A stretch of 36,800 nucleotides of DNA, taken from DATDRM01 sp035291705. Lineage in GTDB: Bacteria > Chloroflexota > Anaerolineae > Anaerolineales > UBA4823. The position numbers and the translations under genes were made by a program. Location: the NCBI GenBank assembly GCA_035291705.1, contig DATDRM010000202.1, positions 1 through 36,800 of the forward strand, given 5' to 3'. This document shows positions 8,453 to 15,457 of the stretch, in pieces (the first letter of the stretch is position 1; every line of letters begins with the position of its first letter). Below the pieces are notes generated by a model. That model saw only the letters and a list, made by a program, of their open reading frames with translations, ran no database searches and was not told the DNA's origin.

Positions 8453-9444
8453 AAATCTGGGTGAAATAATCGGGCTAAAGCTTCCAGTCCATCTACCAGG
8501 CGCGGGCCCGGACGGCTCACCAGGTTGTCATCGAAAGGATAGACACGCTGATTCTGGACTGCGTCTAGCGATTCCCAGCCGGGGCGCGCCAGGACAGATT
8601 CAGGGGTTACCCCATAAGCGGCGTCGCCAAGCAGGATGATCTGGGGGTCCTTCACCAGCAACTCTTCCAGGCTGATCTGTGGATATTGGTCTTCCAGATG
8701 GGCGGCGACATTCTCCCCACCCGCCAGAGTGATCAGGGTGTCAATAAACGTGCCTGGGCCTGCTGTCCAGGGGGCGTTTGGATCGGTGCTGTCGAGCTCA
8801 TAGAAGATGGTCGGGCGGTCGGTCGCGGTGGACAGTTTTTGTTCGACCGCCTCTGCCCTCGACTGGAGGTTTTCAACCAGGCCCGCTGCCTCAGCCTCCC
8901 GTCCGGTCAGGTGGGCCAGGGTGTTCAGGTTAGCGTACATCTCATCCAAACTGGTCGGGTTGGGAAGAAAGAAGACCACCAGGCCCAATTTTTCTAAGGC
9001 CTGCACTTGTTCAGGTGTGTTAATCTCCGCTGCCAGAACCAGATCGGGCTGCAGCGCGACGATCGCCTCATAATTGTAATCTCCAAAGCCTCCGCCTATG
9101 CTGGGCAGATTGCTCACTTGAGCCGGATAATCAGAGAATTCATCTCGTCCAACCACCTGGTCGCCAGCGCCGATTGCAAACAGGCTTTCGGTGTTGGAAG
9201 GAGCCAGGGAGACGATGTGCAGGGCGGGGGCTGGCAAAGCTACCGTACGACCCAACCCATCGATGAGTTCAATCGACTCGGACAAGGGTGCGGTAGTTCG
9301 CGTGGGTAGGCTGTTCGCTGACGGTTCGGTCGGAGCAGCGTTGATCTGCTCCGTGACGGCAGGTGTTGGAGATGAGCATCCAGCCAACCCGAGCAGGCAC
9401 ACCAGCATCAGGGAATAGATGATATGCGGTGATCTTAAGGTCAT
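8449..9444 (-). CDS. btuF: Cobalamin-binding lipoprotein of the ABC importer
   Basis: A 331-aa substrate-binding protein with a lipoprotein signal peptide (lipobox LAGC, Cys23), a Thr/Pro/Ser linker and a periplasmic-binding-protein (TroA-like, class III) fold: IVSLAPSNTESLFAIGAGDQVVGR is the typical start of BtuF-like domains, followed by LQPDLVLA and the second lobe with QISLEELLVKDPQIILLG. It delivers the ligand to BtuC at the outer face of the membrane. First gene of the operon, 100 bp downstream of the end of the cobalamin riboswitch. Confidence 0.88.
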   Translation of the reverse strand: MTLRSPHIIYSLMLVCLLGLAGCSSPTPAVTEQINAAPTEPSANSLPTRTTAPLSESIELIDGLGRTVALPAPALHIVSLAPSNTESLFAIGAGDQVVGRDEFSDYPAQVSNLPSIGGGFGDYNYEAIVALQPDLVLAAEINTPEQVQALEKLGLVVFFLPNPTSLDEMYANLNTLAHLTGREAEAAGLVENLQSRAEAVEQKLSTATDRPTIFYELDSTDPNAPWTAGPGTFIDTLITLAGGENVAAHLEDQYPQISLEELLVKDPQIILLGDAAYGVTPESVLARPGWESLDAVQNQRVYPFDDNLVSRPGPRLVDGLEALARLFHPDL

Positions 9445-9475
9445 GATATCTCTCCGGAAAACGGTTTAGACTGGC

Positions 9476-9507
9476 AAACAAAAAGCCCTTGTCATCGGGA
9501 CAGGGGC
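9476..9507 (-). terminator. Intrinsic terminator in the btu leader (riboswitch expression platform)
   Basis: On the minus strand GCCCCTGTC-ccgat-GACAAGGGC forms a nine-pair stem with one C-A mismatch, followed by TTTTTGTTT. It lies between the cobalamin aptamer and btuF, where a transcription-terminating expression platform is expected. Confidence 0.7.
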
Positions 9508-9544
9508 AGGAAGGCTGAGGGCATGGTCACGCTCCCACCCTCTA

Positions 9545-9770
9545 TCCGCGAGGAGGTGGAGAAGCCAACCAAGGCGGGCGGCCTGGCTCATTAGTCGTTT
9601 AGTCTGGTAGTCGAATAGTCAGATAGTCTTTGGGTGGACTATTGTACTATCGGGCGACGGGACTGGGTAACTAATTTACAGTTGCGGGACAGCGCCGGAC
9701 TTTCACCGGCTTCGCCTTTAAACCTTCCCATCCGGGGGTAGAGATACCCTGGTCGCTCGGATATTAAATT
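9545..9770 (-). ncRNA. Cobalamin riboswitch
   Basis: Read on the minus strand, the leader contains GGGAAGGT, then the B12-box core: GCCGGTGAAAGTCCGGCGCT followed by GTCCCGCAACTGTAA, and further on GCCAGGCCGCCCGCC, the counterpart of the conserved GCCAGGAGACCTGCC. These are the hallmark elements of adenosylcobalamin-type riboswitches. It sits in front of btuFCD and ends in a terminator hairpin, so B12 should lower expression of the importer. The aptamer boundaries are approximate. Between the core and the 3' element there is an unusually repetitive insertion. Confidence 0.9.
9592..9631. repeat. Five tandem octamers TAGTCNNN within the riboswitch
   Basis: TAGTC begins at 9592, 9600, 9608, 9616 and 9624, exactly every 8 bp, each followed by three variable bases (GTT, TGG, GAA, AGA, TTT). 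In the RNA these read as GACTA repeats. A further ATAGTC copy lies just upstream in the RNA and can pair with GACTAT. Confidence 0.85.
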
Positions 9771-9778
9771 GTATCGCC

Positions 9779-9807
9779 ATTTTAAGCGAGGGCCGAGGAG
9801 GAGTCAA
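9779..9807 (-). promoter_or_regulatory. Promoter of the cobalamin riboswitch-btuFCD transcript
   Basis: Minus strand TTGACT (9807-9802), a 17-bp spacer and TAAAAT (9784-9779). Transcription would start near 9772, just before the aptamer. Confidence 0.7.
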
Positions 9808-9860
9808 GATGATCTTTTGCGGCTGACAGCCAGTTCCTTTAACCTGGTACTTTTACGCTA

Positions 9861-9889
9861 TTGACGATAACTTGTCCGATTCGTACAAT
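9861..9889 (+). promoter_or_regulatory. Promoter of the c-di-GMP riboswitch-CAP gene transcript
   Basis: TTGACG (9861-9866), 17-bp spacer, TACAAT (9884-9889). The start point would be near 9896, immediately before the riboswitch. It diverges from the btu promoter 54 bp away. Confidence 0.7.
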
Positions 9890-9899
9890 GACGTACAAA

Positions 9900-10025
9900 T
9901 CAATATAGAAAAGGGCAACCTTGTCGAAAGGCAAGGACGCAAAGTTACGGGTCTTAGCGGTGAGGCGGTTTCCTTTCAGGGTACAAGATTGAACCCCTAA
10001 CCGGATGATCGCAGGTTTGCCTGTA
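9900..10025 (+). ncRNA. Cyclic di-GMP-I (GEMM) riboswitch
   Basis: The conserved GEMM-I landmarks occur in order: AGGGCAACC (9912-9920), a P2 hairpin CCTTG..CAAGG closed by a GAAA tetraloop, then GGACGCAAAG and ACGGGTCTTAG, followed by the P3 arm and a 3' segment around 9990-10021. This is the class I c-di-GMP aptamer, and it heads the transcript of a secreted CAP-domain protein. The segment GGTTTGCC at 10014-10021 is complementary to GGCAACC at 9914-9920 apart from one bulge, a possible alternative pairing for switching. The 3' boundary is approximate. Confidence 0.8.
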
Positions 10026-10063
10026 AAGACTTATATAAAGAAGGCCCTTTCGGCAGTCTTTTT
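10026..10063 (+). terminator. Probable terminator hairpin after the c-di-GMP aptamer
   Basis: AAGACT (10026-10031) pairs with AGTCTT (10055-10060), with an inner GCC/GGC stem, and is followed by a run of T. A second T-rich hairpin possibility ends at 10080. It is placed to act as the expression platform, but the stem has a large bulge. Confidence 0.5.
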
Positions 10064-10163
10064 GTTGGAGGGGCTTTTTAGTAAAAACCGTTGGTTATTT
10101 AATGGTAATAATGTATTAGTTTAGAGTAATACTGACTCTGGTTGACGATATCAGACACACAGA

Positions 10164-11210
10164 ATGAAAATAAACACCAAACGGATCCTTATTGGGGGCC
10201 TTGGTTTCGGATTATCTTTAATTTTTAGTTTCTTGCCTTTTTTAGGGGGTACGCAGATTTCCCTTTCGGCTTTGGGCCGATCGGCGATTGATACATCTGG
10301 CAGCGTCTATTTGCCGGTGATCAGCAATACCAACCCCGCTGAAGACACTCCGCCCAACCCGATCCCTCCAGGAGCGGAGGAAGGCTGGCTGGCTTACCTG
10401 AATTATTACCGGGCCATGGCCGCGCTGCCACCAGTCGATGAGATGGCTGGATGGAATACTGGAGCCTGGTACCACGCGCGGTATATGAGCAAGAACGATT
10501 ATGTTGGTCACAGCGAGGATCCCGAAAATGAATGGTATACCCCGGAAGGGGATAGCGCGGCGCGCTCCAGCAATTTGCTGGCCAGCAGCAGCACCTCCGT
10601 CACCGATCAGGACGCCATCGACTTATGGATGCAAGCGCCATTTCATGGGGTTGGCATCCTCGATCCTCAATTGCATCAGGTCGGGTTTGGGAGTTATCGA
10701 GAAGAAGATGGAGGCTTGCAGATGGGCGCTGCTCTGGATGTGCTCAGAGGTCTGGGTGAGCTGCTCCTGACGTCTGGTTTTCCGGTCACCTGGCCGGCAG
10801 ATGGTATGACGGTTCCTCTTGCTTCCTATACAGGGGAATATCCTGATCCATTGGCCGGTTGTGAAGGATACAGCCCCCCGACCGGGCTTCCCATCATCCT
10901 GCAAATTGGCCCTGGAAACTTAACTCCAGAAGTTACCTCTCACACCTTTATGCAGAATGGCGTATCTTGGAACCATTGTGTATTTGACGAGAGCACTTAC
11001 AACAATCCAGATGCGAGCGCCCGTGATCTGGGTCGAGCGATCCTGGATGCCAGGGACGCGATCGTGTTAATCCCGCGCCAGCCTCTGCTCCCAGGAATGG
11101 TTTACACCGTTTCAATGATGGTCAGTGGGCAAAGTTATACCTGGTCCTTCAGGGTGTCAGATACTGCTAATCAGGCTGGTGCGCTTACGGGAGAGGTTGT
11201 CCTGCCTTAA
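10164..11210 (+). CDS. Secreted CAP (SCP/PR-1) domain protein under c-di-GMP riboswitch
   Basis: A 348-aa exported protein. Residues 1-35 form a signal peptide or signal anchor (basic start, then GGLGFGLSLIFSFLPFL), followed by the motif VYLPVISN and a Pro-rich linker. The CAP domain (about 70-200) shows LAYLNYYRAMAALPPV, AWYHARYMSKND, the GHSEDP block and WMQAPFHGVGILDPQ. The C-terminal part (about 235-340) looks like an Ig-like beta domain. CAP proteins act outside the cell; bacterial roles are poorly defined and include adhesion and proteolysis. No Shine-Dalgarno precedes the ATG. The gene is single on its strand, and its TAA shares TTAA with the stop of the convergent sortase gene. Confidence 0.85.
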   Translation: MKINTKRILIGGLGFGLSLIFSFLPFLGGTQISLSALGRSAIDTSGSVYLPVISNTNPAEDTPPNPIPPGAEEGWLAYLNYYRAMAALPPVDEMAGWNTGAWYHARYMSKNDYVGHSEDPENEWYTPEGDSAARSSNLLASSSTSVTDQDAIDLWMQAPFHGVGILDPQLHQVGFGSYREEDGGLQMGAALDVLRGLGELLLTSGFPVTWPADGMTVPLASYTGEYPDPLAGCEGYSPPTGLPIILQIGPGNLTPEVTSHTFMQNGVSWNHCVFDESTYNNPDASARDLGRAILDARDAIVLIPRQPLLPGMVYTVSMMVSGQSYTWSFRVSDTANQAGALTGEVVLP

Positions 11211-11983
11211 TCCATCTCTTGGTCAAGGTTTGATTCTACTTTTACTAATTCGGCGAAGACAACCTGTCGGCGGAGATAGCTTTTCGTTTTTTCATCCCAG
11301 GTCGTGCAGGTGAGTAGTGTGAGCTGGGATCGGGTTGTTTCTTGAGTGATGGACACATCCCCCGGATTGACGATAGCCAGATCGCGTACCAGGTAAGTTA
11401 ATATCTGTTTCTCGGTATAGACAATGACTTTCGCGCCGGGGGCAAGTCTGGAGAGGTAGCGAAAAGGACCATTCTGGGCGTTGCCAACCGTAACATGACT
11501 GGCCAGCACAAAGTTCTTATTCACTGCCTGGCTGGGCATTTTGCCCAGCCAGGCAACATCTTGCTCAAGGCTGGTAAGGTCCCAGGTTGCGTCGCTAAAT
11601 GGTACAAAGACCACCTTTGCATCGACTCTCAAAGAGGGGATGACGAGACGGTTGATCGTCTCATCTGCCTCGACATTTTGCGGGGAAGGTACGTTATTGA
11701 CCTCTGCCTGCAAACCACCCGGAGATTGTTGGGGAGCAGAGACTCTATGGCCGGGGAGGTGTATTCCGGAAGACGCAACCCGTTCGATTGTGATGCCTGG
11801 CTGCGCAGCTGTGGCTGGAGGAGGCTCTTCAGGCAAGGAAGAGGTGATCGATAAGGATTGGGAAATTTCCTCCTCAGCGCGAACATTGGTTTGGCTGACG
11901 TTACCAGCTGTGAACCAATTGGTACTCCCCCAGGACACCAATCCAATCAACACCAGGAACAGAATCAAACTCACGGATCGCAT
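11207..11983 (-). CDS. Sortase family transpeptidase
   Basis: A 258-aa protein with an N-terminal signal anchor (about residues 4-20), a long Ser/Pro/Gln linker, and a sortase domain from about 108. The catalytic triad is visible: His163 in LASHVTVGN, Cys226 in LTLLTCTTW, and Arg238/239 in SYLRRQVVF. The usual GHx around the histidine is SHV here. The TLxTC-type cysteine motif fits class D/E/F sortases; I cannot assign the class with confidence. Sortases cleave LPxTG-type signals and join the protein to the cell surface or to another protein. The gene directly preceding it in the operon (21 bp upstream) encodes an LPQTG protein, the obvious substrate. Confidence 0.88.
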   Translation of the reverse strand: MRSVSLILFLVLIGLVSWGSTNWFTAGNVSQTNVRAEEEISQSLSITSSLPEEPPPATAAQPGITIERVASSGIHLPGHRVSAPQQSPGGLQAEVNNVPSPQNVEADETINRLVIPSLRVDAKVVFVPFSDATWDLTSLEQDVAWLGKMPSQAVNKNFVLASHVTVGNAQNGPFRYLSRLAPGAKVIVYTEKQILTYLVRDLAIVNPGDVSITQETTRSQLTLLTCTTWDEKTKSYLRRQVVFAELVKVESNLDQEMD

Positions 11984-12004
11984 AGATCAATCCAGCGCCT
12001 GGTT

Positions 12005-12583
12005 CTACCTCCTGCCGACCCGGAAAGCCCGGAAAAACAACATCCCGATCAAGACAACAAGTACCACAATAAACAGCCAATCCAACCCGAACCCGCTGGG
12101 ATCGAATGGGAATTCTCCGGTTTGGGGCAGCCGTGGGGGTTGGGTGGTAGCAGTAGGTTCCGAATTTCCCGGGGGATTGGTTGGCGTTGGTGAAACCGGT
12201 GGCTCGATGGTGATGATCGGGGTCGCGGTCTGCTTGGGAGGAGTGCCGGGTGCTGTCGGAGAAGGGGGTATGGACGTTGGCGGTATCGGAGTGGAGGTGG
12301 GCGTAGAGGGTGTAATCGAAGCCGTCTCCCGGGTCGCCGTAGGGGTCGATGGAGTATCCGAGGGCGTTACGGGGGTCGCGGATGGGATGACCGGGGTCTC
12401 CGATGGCGGAATGGGTGTGGCGGTTGGCGCTTCAGGAGTATCCGATGGGGTCACCGGGATTTCGGTCGGAGTCGTAGTAATCCCCAACATCCGGGATGCA
12501 TAGGCCGCAGGAGGATGGATCGCTATCAGGATAATTATAGCAACCATGAAAATCATGAGAAAAGTAAACTTGTGCTTCAACAT
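12005..12583 (-). CDS. LPQTG-anchored Thr/Pro-rich stalk protein
   Basis: A 192-aa protein made of a signal peptide (about 1-30, basic start then FLMIFMVAIIILIAI), about 110 residues of Thr/Pro/Ser-rich low complexity built from TPxxTP units, and a complete C-terminal cell wall sorting signal: LPQTG at 152-156, a hydrophobic segment (about 169-184) and a basic tail FRVGRR. No folded domain is visible between signal peptide and sorting signal. Such segments are usually extended and can be O-glycosylated. AAGGA lies 7 bases before the ATG. It lies between the C25 peptidase and the sortase in one operon, 18 bp and 21 bp from each. Confidence 0.88.
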   Translation of the reverse strand: MLKHKFTFLMIFMVAIIILIAIHPPAAYASRMLGITTTPTEIPVTPSDTPEAPTATPIPPSETPVIPSATPVTPSDTPSTPTATRETASITPSTPTSTPIPPTSIPPSPTAPGTPPKQTATPIITIEPPVSPTPTNPPGNSEPTATTQPPRLPQTGEFPFDPSGFGLDWLFIVVLVVLIGMLFFRAFRVGRR

Positions 12584-12601
12584 AGGTTTTCCTTCAGCAT
12601 C

Positions 12602-15457
12602 TCAGTTCTGGATGTATGGCGAATAGAGGAAATGAGAGCGAACCAATCTCATCGCCGGGTCTCCAAACAAGGTGAATGTATCGATCAGGTCAAGAAAGGC
12701 ATTTGCGGTTGCCAGATTCACTTTTCCTGCCAGGGTAGCCGTTCCAAGATCGGCTTCCTCCACCCGAAAAGTGTTGAACAGAAAACCTTCCGCTAGCCAA
12801 TGATGACCACTTGCAATTCCCAGGCCAGTTGCACCCCAAACAGCCACTGCGCCGCCACCAGGCTGGCGCAGGAGCTCTTCGTCAAGCGTCGGAAAACCTG
12901 GTACTTGGAAAGATCCGGTGAGGCAAGTCATTTCCAGGACAACGGGCAATCTGTTTTCGTTCTTCAAGCCTGATACATCCTCGAGATGAAAGACACGTTC
13001 GCCGGCCCATTGGTGGATCGAAGCGTGGCCGGTGTACATCAACAGAGTGGCACCAGCAATCCACGTGTCCAGGATTGTCCGGCGAAAATCTGCCGGGGTA
13101 TTGTTTGCCGGATCAAAGTACAGGCGTTGGGGGATCAATGGAGGGGTGGGGAACATTCGGATGGTGGCATCCGACAAGGCCGGGAAGTTTCCTGCTCCAT
13201 CGGGGTTATCGGCAACGTAGGTGGCTACGCCTTTCCAGGCACCTGGCTCGGGTTGTTGCTCATATTCCACGATTTTAGCGACCATCGTCCGAGCCTCGGT
13301 CAGGCTGTTGGCGGGTAGGCGGCCGATCAACATATCAGGAAGAGTGTCATTCCCATCCAGGGTGACATAACGATTATCGGCGGCCGTCTCCCCTGCCCAG
13401 GGATCTACGTCTTCCAGGTAGGGGGGGATAAATGTCTGTGTAGAAGCATCCACATACCGCTTTGGGTCGGCTGTGCCATCACCGACCAGGAGCACATAGG
13501 TTGGATGTCGTTCCCAATTATGATATGCGCTGGACAGATAAGCGGTAATTGCGGAGGGTTCAGGCCGTCCATCGCCATAGGCATCGTAGATCGCCTGGAC
13601 ATCCTCGATGGCGACGATCAGCCCTTGCTCCTCGCGCCAGGTAACCAAATCTGCCAGGGCCGGGATGAATTCGAGTGGGGAGATCACTAAGTAGTCGGCG
13701 CCTGTAACCCCATATCCGTCTTGCAAGGGGGTGGCCAGACGGATGCGGCCAGGGGTGAGGATACCGCTTTCGCTGGTAACCCAGTAGTGATTGGCTCCGC
13801 CTCCGGCTGGATCTCCCAGCGAGATCCTATCCGGCACGCTGATTTGCACATCGGTCAGACGCAATGGTTGGTCGGGGTTGCTGACGGCGTACGCGCGCAG
13901 GCCGTCCGTCGAATTCAGACCAACCGTGTAGGCGTGGGCAGACTCTTCGCCGGTAAAAGAGGTCGTCTCTCCAACCGGAGTGTTCTTGCGGGCATAACGG
14001 ATTGAGAAGGCATCCAACCACACGCCCTCCACGGTGATGCCCTCGATTCCGGGCAAGGTCAACGAAAGAGTGTTATCTCCATTTTCAAGGACGGATGCCG
14101 GGATCGAAAAACTTGCCTCAACGGCCTGTTTTCCATCCCATTGGATATTGCCGAGTGCTAGTCCGTTAATGGATACCTCCACCCGGTGGTCCGGTGAGGC
14201 AGCCACGTCCGTAAAGCCTATTAGCCACAGGCTCAGGCTGGCAAGTTGGGTCTGATCGACTCCTTCAAGCTGGATTGGGAAGGATCCGGTGAAGGGGGTG
14301 GGCAATTGCAACCTGTCCCATACCCACCGGTCGCCGTCCCGCCCGGCCGGAATGGGCGCGCAATAGCAATCGGGAGTGTAGATGGCGTTGAACTCAGCTG
14401 TTGACTCAACCCAGGGGATTCCGACAGGCAGACCAGTGGGATCTGCGGAGCGGCTTCCCATCCTGATGCCGGGCGCCTGGGTTGGCTGGAGGAAATATAC
14501 GTCCGATTCTGTCCAGCGGCTGAAGCGTGGCTGCGCGTAGAACAGGAGCCGTTCACCATCCTCGAAATACTCATCTTCATCACCCTGCCACTCATATGGA
14601 ATCTCGATCCCGGCGTGAGAGAGGTGGAGAAAGTGCGGATCCACATCGGCGGTGGAGAAACCGATTACGGAAAGCGCTCCAGAGGAAACTTGTGTCAGGC
14701 CAGGACGCGTCACCTCGATCGCTACAACCTGTCCAGGATAGTCGATAATCCTGGCCTCTGTAAGGGGTTGGGGGATATGGCCTGGGTAAGGAGTGAGATG
14801 CTCAGGATTGATGACCAACTTTTGAAGTGTGGACAGAACCGGATCAGCGGTCTGGCTGGCGGCGGAGACGGGCGGGAGCGATTGGTCGAAGTGGATTACG
14901 ACCTGAACGCGAGTTGTCAGGCGCAGATGATCTCCAGCTGGCTGGAGGGGGTAGAAGGTTACCCTGGCCAGGCGGAAACCGCGCAGGATGCCGAGGAGCT
15001 TGAGCACGACAGGCGGGGGAAGGTCTGCAGTCTCCTCAGACGGGGAGACAAATGCTCCGCCAAGGACTTGCCCATTAGGCGCACGATAGACGCCCTGAGG
15101 TTGACCGGCCAGTGAAAGGGGCACCGGTAAGGGCAGCAAGGTTTCCTCTACCTGTCGAATTACAAGAGAGGGATGGGCGTTAGTCGGAACAGCCACCAAG
15201 ACCGAAGTATAGGGAAGACGCGGCATACCTGGTTGGCTGGTTTGTTCATAGCCGGGTATTTCCACGCGGGCTGTTCCTACTGGATCCACGTTGATCTGAA
15301 CTACAGGCGGATGCCAATCTAAGGTTACCTCATCTGTTGTGGTTTTCACACTGAATCTCTGCTCCTGGAACTGAGACGGGAATGCAAAGCCCTTCAAATT
15401 AACCAAGGAGGAGCTCAAGATGAATACAAGCACAAATGAACGCTGGATAAGGCTCAC
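12602..15457 (-). CDS. Secreted gingipain-like cysteine peptidase (family C25)
   Basis: A 951-aa exported protein. It has a signal peptide (about 1-25), an N-terminal beta-rich prodomain-like region (IPGYEQTSQPGMPRLPYTSVLVAVP, as in C25 precursors), a middle beta domain, and a caspase-like catalytic domain from about 590. The catalytic pair is intact: His811 in LMYTGHASIHQW and Cys845 in LEMTCLTGSF, each at a strand end as in gingipains. It ends in HFLYSPYIQN with no LPxTG and no type IX secretion C-terminal domain. It starts with GTG, whose G is the last base of the preceding gene's TAG, so translation is coupled. Its substrate is unknown; maturation of surface proteins is a reasonable idea. 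Confidence 0.85.
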   Translation of the reverse strand: MSLIQRSFVLVFILSSSLVNLKGFAFPSQFQEQRFSVKTTTDEVTLDWHPPVVQINVDPVGTARVEIPGYEQTSQPGMPRLPYTSVLVAVPTNAHPSLVIRQVEETLLPLPVPLSLAGQPQGVYRAPNGQVLGGAFVSPSEETADLPPPVVLKLLGILRGFRLARVTFYPLQPAGDHLRLTTRVQVVIHFDQSLPPVSAASQTADPVLSTLQKLVINPEHLTPYPGHIPQPLTEARIIDYPGQVVAIEVTRPGLTQVSSGALSVIGFSTADVDPHFLHLSHAGIEIPYEWQGDEDEYFEDGERLLFYAQPRFSRWTESDVYFLQPTQAPGIRMGSRSADPTGLPVGIPWVESTAEFNAIYTPDCYCAPIPAGRDGDRWVWDRLQLPTPFTGSFPIQLEGVDQTQLASLSLWLIGFTDVAASPDHRVEVSINGLALGNIQWDGKQAVEASFSIPASVLENGDNTLSLTLPGIEGITVEGVWLDAFSIRYARKNTPVGETTSFTGEESAHAYTVGLNSTDGLRAYAVSNPDQPLRLTDVQISVPDRISLGDPAGGGANHYWVTSESGILTPGRIRLATPLQDGYGVTGADYLVISPLEFIPALADLVTWREEQGLIVAIEDVQAIYDAYGDGRPEPSAITAYLSSAYHNWERHPTYVLLVGDGTADPKRYVDASTQTFIPPYLEDVDPWAGETAADNRYVTLDGNDTLPDMLIGRLPANSLTEARTMVAKIVEYEQQPEPGAWKGVATYVADNPDGAGNFPALSDATIRMFPTPPLIPQRLYFDPANNTPADFRRTILDTWIAGATLLMYTGHASIHQWAGERVFHLEDVSGLKNENRLPVVLEMTCLTGSFQVPGFPTLDEELLRQPGGGAVAVWGATGLGIASGHHWLAEGFLFNTFRVEEADLGTATLAGKVNLATANAFLDLIDTFTLFGDPAMRLVRSHFLYSPYIQN

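Noticed and set aside
9592..9631. The TAGTC octamers as a CRISPR-like array
   Set aside because: Units are 8 bp with 3-bp variable parts, no spacers and no cas genes.
9798..9829. A five-codon frame (MIFCG) with a good GGAGGAG site upstream
   Set aside because: It lies upstream of the c-di-GMP transcript's predicted start, overlaps the btu promoter on the other strand, and is too short to support.
11541..12503. A 320-codon plus-strand open frame opposite the LPQTG and sortase genes
   Set aside because: It is Gly/Val-rich low complexity, the mirror of the Thr/Pro codons on the other strand, with no start signal and no domain.
12602..15457. A type IX secretion role (PorU) for the C25 peptidase
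   Set aside because: No other type IX components and no C-terminal secretion domain are present in the window.
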